Origin: Blautia sp900556555
GTDB taxonomy: Bacteria > Bacillota > Clostridia > Lachnospirales > Lachnospiraceae
Length of the DNA: 64,000 nucleotides
Assembly (NCBI GenBank): GCA_964250615.1
Contig: CAXUGM010000018.1
Direction: 5' to 3' (one strand)
The stretch's first letter is position 1; every line of letters starts with the position of its first letter. The notes below the pieces were generated by a model. That model searched no databases and was not told the origin of the DNA. It was given only the letters and a program-made list of their open reading frames with translations. Positions 24,981 to 33,390 of this stretch are shown piece after piece. Both the position numbers and the translations under genes were made by a program.

Positions 24981-25568
24981 ATGACAACAGAAGAAAAACT
25001 GAAGCATTTCTCAGAAGTTTCCATGGAGACAGCCAGAGAAGAGGCTCAAAGAGCCATTACAGAATATAAGGCTGTCTTAGAGGATGAGATGGAACAGCAT
25101 AAAAAAGAAAAACAGGCAGCATCTGAAAACCAGTTTAAAATAGAAGCTGAAAATGCAGCCCGGGAAATCAATAAGGCTCTTTCAGCAGAACAGCTTCATA
25201 TAAAGAGAAAATTATCAAGAAAGCAGCAGGAACTTCGTGAAATCTTGTTTTCCGAGGTTCAGGAACAGCTCCGTGCATTTACAAAATCAGAAGGATATGC
25301 AGACTGGCTGGAGACAAAGGTGAAAAAGGCATTAGAGATTGCAGGGGAAGATGAAATTCAGATCAGTCTTTCTCCGGAAGATGCGGATTTGATTCCTGAA
25401 ATAGAGAATCGCACAGGAATCAAACCGTTCCTTGCAGAAACTTCCTTTCTGGGCGGAATCCGCGCAGTGATTCCACAGAAAAATATTTTAATTGATGATA
25501 CTCTTTTGACTTCCTTCCAGAATGAAAAAGAAAGCTTCAATTATGATGGAGGGCTGAGACATGAGTAA
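24981..25568 (+). CDS. ntpE: V-type ATPase subunit E (peripheral stalk)
   Basis: 195 residues: an N-terminal long helix rich in Glu, Lys and Gln, then a globular C-terminal domain with GGIRAVIPQKNILIDDTL, matching AhaE/NtpE. The ATG at 24981 is preceded by GGAAGGTGAT; earlier starts at 24972 and 24975 overlap that site. Its end overlaps subunit A by 8 bases. Confidence 0.9.
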   Translation: MTTEEKLKHFSEVSMETAREEAQRAITEYKAVLEDEMEQHKKEKQAASENQFKIEAENAAREINKALSAEQLHIKRKLSRKQQELREILFSEVQEQLRAFTKSEGYADWLETKVKKALEIAGEDEIQISLSPEDADLIPEIENRTGIKPFLAETSFLGGIRAVIPQKNILIDDTLLTSFQNEKESFNYDGGLRHE

Positions 25569-27327
25569 AACAGGTGTGATTTATGGAATCAATGGCCCTG
25601 TCATTTATCTGAAGGGCAATACTGGTTTTAAAATGTCAGAAATGGTCTATGTAGGACAGGAACATCTGGTTGGGGAAGTCATTTCCTTGAAAAAAGATAC
25701 CACTACGGTTCAGGTTTTTGAGGAAACCAGCGGACTGCGGCCGGGAGAAACCGTGACTGCCACAGGGGATGCCATTTCTGTTACCTTAGGGCCTGGAATC
25801 CTGGATAATATCTTTGATGGTATCCAAAGACCACTTTCTGTCATTGCAGAACAGTCAGGAAAGTATATTTCCAGAGGTATGCAGGTGGAATCCCTGGACA
25901 CAGAAAAACTCTGGGATGTGCATATGACAGTTTCTGAGGGCATGGAAGTCTACGGAGGAACCATTATTGCAGAAGTACCGGAAACCCCTTCCATTGTTCA
26001 TAAGTCCATGGTTCCGCCTAAAGTTCATGGAATTGTAAAAAGCGTCGTGCCGGATGGAAAATACAATATTACACAGACGATTGCAGTCCTGACCTTAGAT
26101 GACGGAAGCGAATATCCATTGAAGCTGGCCCAGAAATGGCCGATTCGTGTTCCACGTCCTACCAGCAAACGCTATCCTGCCTCAAAACCACTGGTTACAG
26201 GGCAGCGTATTTTGGACACATTGTTTCCTATCGCAAAAGGAGGCACTGCTGCTGTCCCAGGTGGATTTGGAACAGGAAAGACCATGACACAGCATCAGAT
26301 TGCGAAATGGTCAGATGCGGATATTATTATTTATATCGGATGCGGAGAGCGTGGAAATGAGATGACGCAGGTTTTGGAAGACTTCTCTAAGCTTCATGAC
26401 CCAAAGACCGGAAATGCATTGATGGCCCGTACTTCTCTCATTGCCAATACTTCCAACATGCCGGTGGCAGCCAGAGAGGCTTCTATCTATACCGGAATTA
26501 CCATGGCGGAATATTACCGTGATATGGGATATGATGTGGCGATTATGGCGGATTCTACATCCCGCTGGGCAGAGGCACTTAGAGAGTTATCCGGCCGTCT
26601 GGAAGAAATGCCTGCGGAGGAAGGGTTCCCGGCCTATCTGGCATCCCGCCTCTCTGCTTTCTATGAAAGAGCCGGCATGATGCAGAACCTCAACGGAACC
26701 GAGGGGTCTGTGTCCATCATTGGAGCGGTTTCTCCCCAGGGAGGTGACTTCTCTGAACCAGTAACACAAAATACTAAGCGGTTTGTACGCTGCTTCTGGG
26801 GGCTGGATAAGTCTCTGGCTTACGCAAGGCACTTTCCTGCTATTCACTGGCTTACCAGTTATAGTGAATATCTGGGAGACTTATCTTACTGGTACAGTGA
26901 ACATGTTTCTCCGAAGTTTGTGGAATACAGGAACCGTCTGATGGCAATCTTGAATTCAGAGAGCAGTCTGATGGAAATTGTAAAATTAATCGGAAGTGAT
27001 GTACTTCCAGATGACCAGAAACTGACACTGGAAATTGCAAGAGTCATCCGTTTGGGATTTTTGCAGCAGAACGCCTTCCATCCAGACGATACCTGCGTAT
27101 CTCTGGAAAAACAGTTTAAGATGATGGAAATTATCCTGTATTTATATAAAAAATGTAAGGTGCTTGTGGCCATGGGAATGCCGGTGTCCATTTTGAGACA
27201 GGAAGATATTTTTGAAAAAGTTATTTCCATCAAATATGATGTGCCTAATGACCATCTGGAACGGATGGATGATTATAAAAAAGCTGTAGATGATTTTTAT
27301 AATACAGTTATGGAAAAGAATGCGTAA
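25561..27327 (+). CDS. ntpA: V-type ATPase catalytic subunit A
   Basis: 588 residues, the ATP-hydrolysing subunit. It shows the A-specific insertion domain, Walker A with the variant GGFGTGKT instead of the common GPFGSGKT, IGCGERGNEMTQ, and the arginine-finger/Walker B region ADSTSRWAEALRELSGR. Coupled with B into the A3B3 head. Confidence 0.97.
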   Translation: MSKTGVIYGINGPVIYLKGNTGFKMSEMVYVGQEHLVGEVISLKKDTTTVQVFEETSGLRPGETVTATGDAISVTLGPGILDNIFDGIQRPLSVIAEQSGKYISRGMQVESLDTEKLWDVHMTVSEGMEVYGGTIIAEVPETPSIVHKSMVPPKVHGIVKSVVPDGKYNITQTIAVLTLDDGSEYPLKLAQKWPIRVPRPTSKRYPASKPLVTGQRILDTLFPIAKGGTAAVPGGFGTGKTMTQHQIAKWSDADIIIYIGCGERGNEMTQVLEDFSKLHDPKTGNALMARTSLIANTSNMPVAAREASIYTGITMAEYYRDMGYDVAIMADSTSRWAEALRELSGRLEEMPAEEGFPAYLASRLSAFYERAGMMQNLNGTEGSVSIIGAVSPQGGDFSEPVTQNTKRFVRCFWGLDKSLAYARHFPAIHWLTSYSEYLGDLSYWYSEHVSPKFVEYRNRLMAILNSESSLMEIVKLIGSDVLPDDQKLTLEIARVIRLGFLQQNAFHPDDTCVSLEKQFKMMEIILYLYKKCKVLVAMGMPVSILRQEDIFEKVISIKYDVPNDHLERMDDYKKAVDDFYNTVMEKNA

Positions 27328-27342
27328 GGAGGAACAGATTTT

Positions 27343-28731
27343 ATGGCAATCGAATATTTAGGCTTGAGTGAAATCAATGGTCCTCTGGTGGTTCTTGAAG
27401 GTGTAAAAAACGCTTCTTTTGATGAAATCGTAGAATTTCGTGTAGAGGACGGAACCAGGAAGTTAGGACGAATTGTAGAAATCTATGAAGAAAAAGCAGT
27501 GATCCAGGTATTTGAAGGAACAGAAAACATGTCCCTGGATAATACTCATACAAGACTGAGCGGGCATCCTATGGAAATTGATTTGTCTCCTGATATTCTG
27601 GGAAGAACCTTTGATGGAATCGGAAGACCTATTGACCGTTTAGGTCCGGTGGTTCCGGAGATGAAATTAAACATTAACGGACTTCCATTAAATCCAGTGA
27701 CCAGGGAATATCCTAGGAACTTTATCCAGACCGGTATCTCTGCGATTGATGGCTTAACCACTTTGATTCGTGGGCAGAAATTGCCGATTTTCTCAGGAAA
27801 TGGTCTTCCGCATGACCAATTGGCTGCACAGATTGTACAGCAGGCTTCTCTTGGTGCTAATAGTGACGAAAAATTTGCCATTGTATTCGCTGCAATGGGT
27901 GTAAAATACGATGTGGCAGAGTTTTTCCGCAGAACCTTCGAGGAAAGCGGTGTTTCAGACCATGTTGTTATGTACTTGAACCTGGCTAATGACCCGGTTG
28001 TGGAGCGTTTGATTACTCCGAAGGTGGCTCTGACAGCAGCCGAATATCTGGCATTTGAAAAAGGCATGCATATTCTGGTTATTCTGACAGATATCACATC
28101 TTTTTGTGAAGCCATGCGAGAAGTATCTTCTTCCAAGGGAGAAATCCCATCCAGAAAAGGATATCCTGGATATTTGTACAGTGAACTGGCAACTCTTTAT
28201 GAGAGAGCCGGAATTGTGAGAGGCGGAAAAGGATCTGTGACCCAGATTCCGATTCTTACCATGCCAAATGATGATATCACACATCCGATTCCTGACCTGA
28301 CTGGTTATATTACGGAAGGCCAGATTGTATTAGACCGACAGCTTCATGGTCAAGGGATTTATCCTCCGATTAATGTACTGCCCTCTCTCTCCCGTCTCAT
28401 GAAGGATGGAATTGGAGAAGGGTTCACCAGAGAAGACCACCAGGATGTAGCGAATCAGCTCTTTTCCTGTTATGCAAAAGTTGGAGATGCCAGAGCCCTT
28501 GCATCTGTTATCGGTGAGGATGAATTATCCCCTCTGGATAAGAGGTATCTGAAGTTTGGTACAGCTTTTGAAGAACAATTTGTAGGCCAGGGTGCTGACG
28601 AAAACAGAAATATCAAAGATACCCTGGACAAAGGATGGAAGCTTCTTGGCATGATTCCAAGAGAAGAGCTTGACCGGATTGATACCAAGATTCTGGATAA
28701 ATACTATCATCCTGCTGAAGAAGCTGAATAA
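27343..28731 (+). CDS. ntpB: V-type ATPase subunit B
   Basis: 462 residues, the non-catalytic head subunit. ISAIDGLTTLIRGQKLPIFSG replaces a P-loop, and LTDITSFCEALREV-type sequence and the GYPGYLYSELATLYERAG element are family signatures. AGGAGG precedes the ATG, 15 bases after subunit A. Confidence 0.97.
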   Translation: MAIEYLGLSEINGPLVVLEGVKNASFDEIVEFRVEDGTRKLGRIVEIYEEKAVIQVFEGTENMSLDNTHTRLSGHPMEIDLSPDILGRTFDGIGRPIDRLGPVVPEMKLNINGLPLNPVTREYPRNFIQTGISAIDGLTTLIRGQKLPIFSGNGLPHDQLAAQIVQQASLGANSDEKFAIVFAAMGVKYDVAEFFRRTFEESGVSDHVVMYLNLANDPVVERLITPKVALTAAEYLAFEKGMHILVILTDITSFCEAMREVSSSKGEIPSRKGYPGYLYSELATLYERAGIVRGGKGSVTQIPILTMPNDDITHPIPDLTGYITEGQIVLDRQLHGQGIYPPINVLPSLSRLMKDGIGEGFTREDHQDVANQLFSCYAKVGDARALASVIGEDELSPLDKRYLKFGTAFEEQFVGQGADENRNIKDTLDKGWKLLGMIPREELDRIDTKILDKYYHPAEEAE

Positions 28732-28757
28732 AAGATTTATGGAAAAGGGGTGATACG

Positions 28758-29375
28758 ATGGATCCAAATACCTTTCCCACCAAGGGAAATCTCATATTGG
28801 CGAAAAACTCCCTGGCTCTTTCCAGACAGGGATTTGATCTGATGGATAAGAAAAGAAATATCCTGATCCGGGAATTGATGGATCTGATTGATCAGGCAAA
28901 GGATATCCAGTCCCAGATAGATTCAACCTTTAGAAGTGCATATGCGGCACTTCAAAAGGCAAATATGGAGATGGGAATCAGCCAGGTACAGGAAATTTCC
29001 AGAACTGTTCCTGTAGAAGAATCCATTGAAATCAAGACCAGAAGTGTTATGGGAACAGAAATTCCACTGGTACGTGCACAGTCCTCTTCCGGCGAGCCTG
29101 CTTATGCCTACTATGGCACGAAGGCATCTCTGGATGAAGCAAGAGTCGCTTTTGAAAAGGTGAAGGAATTGACCATCCGTCTGTCCATGGTAGAAACTTC
29201 TGCATACAGGCTGGCTGTAAACATTAAGAAAACCCAGAAACGTGCCAATGCTTTGAAAAACATTACCATTCCCAAGTATGAGGCTCTGACAAAGAGTATC
29301 TCCAATGCACTGGAGGAAAAAGAAAGGGAAGAATTTACAAGATTAAAGGTTATTAAGAGAATGCAGAGTAAATAA
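28758..29375 (+). CDS. ntpD: V-type ATPase subunit D (central stalk)
   Basis: 205 residues forming the coiled-coil rotor shaft. The paired long helices are clear, opening PTKGNLILAKNSLALSRQG and closing ALEEKEREEFTRLKVIKR as in the family. Last gene of the operon, followed by a strong terminator. Confidence 0.95.
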   Translation: MDPNTFPTKGNLILAKNSLALSRQGFDLMDKKRNILIRELMDLIDQAKDIQSQIDSTFRSAYAALQKANMEMGISQVQEISRTVPVEESIEIKTRSVMGTEIPLVRAQSSSGEPAYAYYGTKASLDEARVAFEKVKELTIRLSMVETSAYRLAVNIKKTQKRANALKNITIPKYEALTKSISNALEEKEREEFTRLKVIKRMQSK

Positions 29376-29376
29376 G

Positions 29377-29424
29377 AAAATCAGCAGGATGCCAAGGGAA
29401 TATCTTGACTCCTGCTGATTTTTT
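29377..29424 (+). terminator. V-ATPase operon terminator, hairpin copy 1
   Basis: AAAATCAGCAGG (29377-29388) pairs with CCTGCTGATTTT (29411-29422), followed by T residues. It also touches the stop of the decayed ABC gene on the other strand. The left arm and adjoining bases TCAGCAGGATGCCAAG recur inverted at 30174-30189. Confidence 0.85.
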
Positions 29425-29677
29425 ATGCTTTCAGGACAGTTCCAATTTTCTGTTTTGCCTCTTCAGGGATTTTCTGATAGTCTTCGCCAAACAAACGTAT
29501 CTGTCCGCCATCAATGGATATCAGATTTAAAATGGCATGGATGGTGGTGGATTTTCCTGCACCATTTTCCCCAATCATGCCGAAAATCATTCCTCTTGGG
29601 AGACGGAAATTAATCTTATCCAGCGTGAAATCTTTGTATTTCTTTGTGACATTTTCTAATTCAAGAATATAGCTCAT
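29423..29677 (-). pseudogene. ABC transporter ATP-binding protein, truncated after the Walker A region
   Basis: 84 codons resembling the opening of the ATPase at 19466-20317: YILELENVTKKYKDF, then Walker A GENGAGKSTTIH and an LFGEDYQ turn. The frame ends at KIGTVLKA with a stop inside the V-ATPase terminator, so the signature, Walker B and any permease are lost. GGAGG still precedes its ATG, and the GntR gene upstream is whole. Probably a deletion relic of a GntR-ABC operon. Confidence 0.85.
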
Positions 29678-29696
29678 ACTTTTTCCTCCGTCCATT

Positions 29697-30068
29697 CTAT
29701 TCCTCATAAAGCAGCTTCAAAAGGTTCGTGAGTTCTTCCAGAGGCAAGCTGTTTTCCCTGGCAAGCTCCACAGCTTTTTCTAAAGTTTCCTGAATCCGCC
29801 GGAGGTTTTCCTCCCGGATAAACTCTTTGTTCTGTTCGGAAACAAAGGTTCCCTTTCCTGCTACCGTGTCAATAAAACCATCCCGCTGAAGCTCTTCATA
29901 AGCCCTCTGTGCAGTGATTACGCTTACATGAAGTTCCTTGGCTAACTTACGCATGGATGGCAGAGAATCACCGCCTTTTAGCGTTCCTTTTATGATCATA
30001 GCCTTAATCTGTGAAGTAATCTGCTCGTAAATGGGTTTATCACTGCTATTGCTTAATAAGATTTCCAC
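29697..30068 (-). CDS. GntR family regulator (YtrA subfamily), second copy
   Basis: 123 residues from GTG 30068, which follows AGGAGG by 7 bases; the longer frame to 30143 would start in the promoter. Winged helix SMRKLAKELHVSVITAQRAY with GKGTFVS, then a short helical tail. It resembles the regulator at 20311-20691 in layout. Its ABC partner is truncated, so it may now act only on itself or on another locus. Confidence 0.9.
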   Translation of the reverse strand: MEILLSNSSDKPIYEQITSQIKAMIIKGTLKGGDSLPSMRKLAKELHVSVITAQRAYEELQRDGFIDTVAGKGTFVSEQNKEFIREENLRRIQETLEKAVELARENSLPLEELTNLLKLLYEE

Positions 30069-30086
30069 ATAATACCCTCCTGTTCC

Positions 30087-30143
30087 ATATATACTGTACA
30101 TATCTAATAAGTACAGTATATATGGAGAGTGCAGTTTTGTCAA
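30087..30143 (-). promoter_or_regulatory. Promoter and 13-bp palindrome operator of the second GntR gene
   Basis: Minus strand TTGACA (30138-30143), 17 bases, TATACT (30115-30120). ATATATACTGTAC (30087-30099) is inverted exactly at 30111-30123 with an 11-base centre, covering the -10 and start site. It shares the ATACTGT core with the operator of the first GntR operon. Confidence 0.8.
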
Positions 30144-30152
30144 GAAAAAAGA

Positions 30153-30189
30153 AGCAGAATACCAAGGAAATATCTTGGCATCCTGCTGA
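30153..30189 (-). repeat. Terminator-like hairpin copy 2, inverted relative to copy 1
   Basis: On the minus strand TCAGCAGGATGCCAAG (30174-30189) is identical to 29381-29396; it pairs with CTTGGTATTCTGCT and is followed by CTTTTTTCT. With copy 1 it brackets the GntR/truncated ABC segment. Confidence 0.7.
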
Positions 30190-30272
30190 AAATATAGGAT
30201 TCCCCTGTAAGTTATTTTGATTGGTTTTTTACTGAATTAGTATGACGCTCTTATGTTCAGAGTCTTCATAGA

Positions 30273-30297
30273 CCCCAATGCCTCAGATGGCATTGGG
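30273..30297. repeat. Hairpin without U-tract downstream of the Rpn gene
   Basis: CCCAATGCC (30274-30282), loop, GGCATTGGG (30289-30297) form a 9-bp perfect stem. Neither strand has a clean U-run, so a transcript-end stabiliser is as likely as a terminator. Confidence 0.45.
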
Positions 30298-30334
30298 ACA
30301 GATTTGTTTCCGGTGATATAGAATTACCACCGAT

Positions 30335-31216
30335 TTATTCTTGTTTTTCTTTGGTATGCAGATGCTCTTCCATTTTTTCCTCAAACGTATGGAAAGAATC
30401 CGCTCTGACAGCTATTTTAAACAAAATTTTCAGGTCTTCAAGATTTTCTATCCCTGCAATTCTGTCCCGTAATTCATCCGGGATTGTTCCCAGGTCTTCC
30501 AGAAGTTCTAAAATATCCTCCCTTTTCGTTTCCAGTCTGCCTTCCTGTTTTTCCTCCCGTAGCATTTCTTCAAAGATCATATAACGCTCTCCCATCTTCC
30601 GGTCTGTCTTGATATTACGAATGGTTTCCTGGAACTGTTTCACCAGTTCATCCTGGAAATCTTCTTCGCTCTCTTCCAGATCAGCCGTCACAAACTTCAG
30701 GAATCTGACAAGTTCCGGCGGTACTTCTTCCTCGTTTTCCCCTTTGGTGCTGAGAAAAATGGTACAACTTCCATCATCCAGCCTCACCTTTTTGTTTTCT
30801 TTGCATTCGTTCCCAAAGGTATAACAGTACAAATGCTCTCCAAAGGGGTCAAAATCGCAGACAAAAATCACAAAGGTATCTGGTAAAGTTTCATAATCCT
30901 CTCCGTTTGCCAGTGCCTCCATCACCATCTGGCTGTGGTAGTAGCGGCTCCGTTTCCCAAGGGCTTTCTTCTTCCTTACCTGCATTTCCACGTTATAATG
31001 AGTATGATTCTCATCTTCTGCATAGATATCCAGGCGTACACCTTTGTATTCCGGATGGTAGACAAGGCTCTTCTCCTTGTTCACTACCACACGGGCAATG
31101 GGAAATCCAAGAACCATTTCCAGAAATCCCTTACAATTTTCCTCCACACTCATGACTGCACCAAAAAGAAAGTTGTCCTTGATTGTCAAATCCTGTAATG
31201 TTTTCCGTTTTTTCAT
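30335..31216 (-). CDS. Rpn family PD-(D/E)XK nuclease (annotated elsewhere as putative transposase)
   Basis: 293 residues with the N-terminal PD-(D/E)XK nuclease domain of RpnA-type proteins: KDNFLFGAVM at the start, then Asp63 and the ExQ pair Glu77/Gln79 (VRLDIYAE ... VEMQV). The C-terminal third is helical and acidic. These proteins are linked to recombination and recently to phage defence, and they are multi-copy in gut Firmicutes. No inverted repeats or target duplications mark it as a mobile element here. AGGAGGAAAC precedes the ATG. Confidence 0.85.
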   Translation of the reverse strand: MKKRKTLQDLTIKDNFLFGAVMSVEENCKGFLEMVLGFPIARVVVNKEKSLVYHPEYKGVRLDIYAEDENHTHYNVEMQVRKKKALGKRSRYYHSQMVMEALANGEDYETLPDTFVIFVCDFDPFGEHLYCYTFGNECKENKKVRLDDGSCTIFLSTKGENEEEVPPELVRFLKFVTADLEESEEDFQDELVKQFQETIRNIKTDRKMGERYMIFEEMLREEKQEGRLETKREDILELLEDLGTIPDELRDRIAGIENLEDLKILFKIAVRADSFHTFEEKMEEHLHTKEKQE

Positions 31217-31344
31217 GTTTCCTCCTGTTCTACAGAGGAATCCTATGAAAGTATTATATCATATGCTTATTAGAAGGGCTATATCTTTTTCCTATGGTGC
31301 TGTTTTTTTATGGTTTAAGGAAAACCTGTTTCCGCTGGCAGGAT

Positions 31345-31736
31345 TTATGTGTCCTTTTCCTCCGTTGCCGGAATTGTTTTGATTCCGAAAATAAAGTATG
31401 CCACATGAAAGATCCAAACAATGCCCAGTACAATACATCCAATGACAATGCCTTTCAGTCCCATCATAAGAAACCCAATGCTCATTAGCAAAGTTACAAT
31501 TAGCATAATCCAGCACTTCGTTTTTCTGGTCATTCCTTTACCATTTACATAATCTGCAAGATTGTCTTTATACAGCTTTGTACTTTTAAACCACATATCC
31601 AGCTCTTTTGAAGGTTTGGCAAAACAAAAAGCAGCTAGCATCAAAAACGGAAAGGTCGGCAGTATTGGAAGTGCTGCACCTATTGCCCCATTCCAATACC
31701 AACACACCCCAAAATAATGTACAGAATTTTTTTCAT
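31345..31736 (-). pseudogene. DUF454/YbaN membrane protein gene with a frameshift near the start
   Basis: An ATG at 31736 behind GGAGG opens MKKILYIILGCVGIG and then hits TAG. The same protein resumes in another frame (IGAALPILPTFPFLML and on to 31345). A C4 run at 31686-31689 where one more base would restore the frame marks the break. The rest is highly similar to the intact DUF454 protein at 35725-36117 over its whole length. Either a recent mutation, a sequencing error, or programmed slippage. It follows the ABC genes directly and belongs to their operon. Confidence 0.75.
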
Positions 31737-31749
31737 TCAGAAACCTCCA

Positions 31750-33390
31750 TCAACTTATTCTCCCATGCTCTACGGAATGTACGAGATCGGCAATCCCCAT
31801 GGTAGATTTTCTATGAGAAACAAGCACAACTGTTTTATCGGAGCATGCCTCATAGAGTGATTTTAGAATAACCGCCTCATTCAAACTGTCCAGATTGGAA
31901 GTTGGTTCATCCAGCAGCATCAATGGTGCATCATGAAGAAATGCCCTTGCCAGGCCTAAACGCTGGCGTTCACCGCCGGATAGTGTATCCCCCAGTTCAC
32001 CAACTTGCGTATCATAACCATGATCAAGACTCATAATGAACTCATGGATGGAAGCCTTTTTGCAGGCAGCAATCATCTCATCCTCTGTTGCATTTAACTT
32101 TGCAATACGAAGATTATTTTTAATCGAGTCATGGAACAAGTGTGTTTCCTGTGTTACAAAGCTTTCCATATCCCGCAGGTTTGATGTATTGATCTCATCA
32201 ATATTTTTTCCTGAAATCTCTACTGCACCATGCTGCACCTGCCAGAACCGCATGAACAATTTGAGAAGTGTGGATTTTCCGGAACCGGAACGGCCATTGA
32301 TACCGATAATTTTATTTTCTGGAATTGTTACAGAAAAATGATCCAGAATCGTTTCTTCCCCATAAGCAAAAGTAATATTCTCTGCAGCAGCTCCACAGAA
32401 AATGGTTTCCTCTTTTCCCGTGATTTCTTCCACAACCGGGCTTTCATCCAGGATATTCAAAACACGGTTACCGGCAGCAAAAGTATTCTGTAAAGTTGCT
32501 CCCAGAGAAGCCAAAGCAATCACGGGACCGAAAGAACTCATAAATGCAAGGGTTACAATCAAACATCCATCAAAGCCAACAAGCTTTGCAGATAAGAACA
32601 GCATTGCAAGGTCAAAAAGTAAAATAACGGTATTGGTTACGGCTGTATTTTGACCTGTCATTCGCTTCATACGTTCCTCATCCTCGGAAAGCTGTTCTGT
32701 CTGACGATTAATCTCTTCCAAACGTTTTTCGCCCTGACTATACTGAATGATTTCAGATAACCCACGCAGACTGTCCAGTATAAAACTGGAAAGCACACCG
32801 GACTTTGTCCGAAAACGTGTGCCGATATCACCGCTGAGTCTGGAAGTGAGCAATGGAATCATAATCCCAACCACTGCGTAAGCAAGCATTGCCAACATAC
32901 CAAGTGCTGCATGATAGCTGCTGATAAAAATAATCATGACCATACTAAAGAGAAAGGCAATACAAATCGGAGAGATGGTATGTGCATAAAACACTTCCAG
33001 CAATTCAATATCAGATGTAATGATAGAAATCAGATTTCCTTTCTCTTTTCCATCCAGTTTAGCAGGGCATAACCGCCGCAGTGCACCAAATACTTTATCC
33101 CGGATCAGGGCAAGCAGTTTAAAAGCAATGAAATGATTACATGCCTGCTCTGCATAGCGTAAAAATCCACGAACCAGTGCAAATATCAGTACACTTGTAA
33201 AGAGAACCCTGATATCCAAAGACCATTCCGGATGCAAACTATTTAAAATTGCATAACCTCCGAATACGGTAATAAAAGAAGCACATAAATGACCAATCAC
33301 CCCCATAGCGACCGCCAAAATCATGTAACCGCTCAAAGGTTTTACCAGTCCGACCAAACGTGTCATAATATTAAATCCGCTCCGCTGCAT
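31750..33390 (-). CDS. ABC exporter-type ATPase/permease, second half of a heterodimer
   Basis: 546 residues: six membrane spans, then a nucleotide-binding domain with Walker A GRSGSGKST, signature LSGGERQRLGLARA, Walker B LMLLDEPTSNLD and switch VSHRKS. It resembles CydC and siderophore-type (YbtQ/IrtB-like) half transporters. The start at 33390 has AGGAGG and overlaps the partner gene by 20 bases; an upstream in-frame extension lies wholly within the partner. Metal or siderophore handling is suggested by the operator-like leader, not shown. Confidence 0.85.
   Translation of the reverse strand: MQRSGFNIMTRLVGLVKPLSGYMILAVAMGVIGHLCASFITVFGGYAILNSLHPEWSLDIRVLFTSVLIFALVRGFLRYAEQACNHFIAFKLLALIRDKVFGALRRLCPAKLDGKEKGNLISIITSDIELLEVFYAHTISPICIAFLFSMVMIIFISSYHAALGMLAMLAYAVVGIMIPLLTSRLSGDIGTRFRTKSGVLSSFILDSLRGLSEIIQYSQGEKRLEEINRQTEQLSEDEERMKRMTGQNTAVTNTVILLFDLAMLFLSAKLVGFDGCLIVTLAFMSSFGPVIALASLGATLQNTFAAGNRVLNILDESPVVEEITGKEETIFCGAAAENITFAYGEETILDHFSVTIPENKIIGINGRSGSGKSTLLKLFMRFWQVQHGAVEISGKNIDEINTSNLRDMESFVTQETHLFHDSIKNNLRIAKLNATEDEMIAACKKASIHEFIMSLDHGYDTQVGELGDTLSGGERQRLGLARAFLHDAPLMLLDEPTSNLDSLNEAVILKSLYEACSDKTVVLVSHRKSTMGIADLVHSVEHGRIS

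Noticed and set aside
27546..28136. 196-codon frame antisense to V-ATPase subunit B
   Set aside because: Its reading is the complement of a highly conserved gene and has no independent signals.
30335..31216. Insertion sequence call for the Rpn-type gene
   Set aside because: No terminal inverted repeats or target duplications; the nuclease is of the Rpn family, not a classical transposase.
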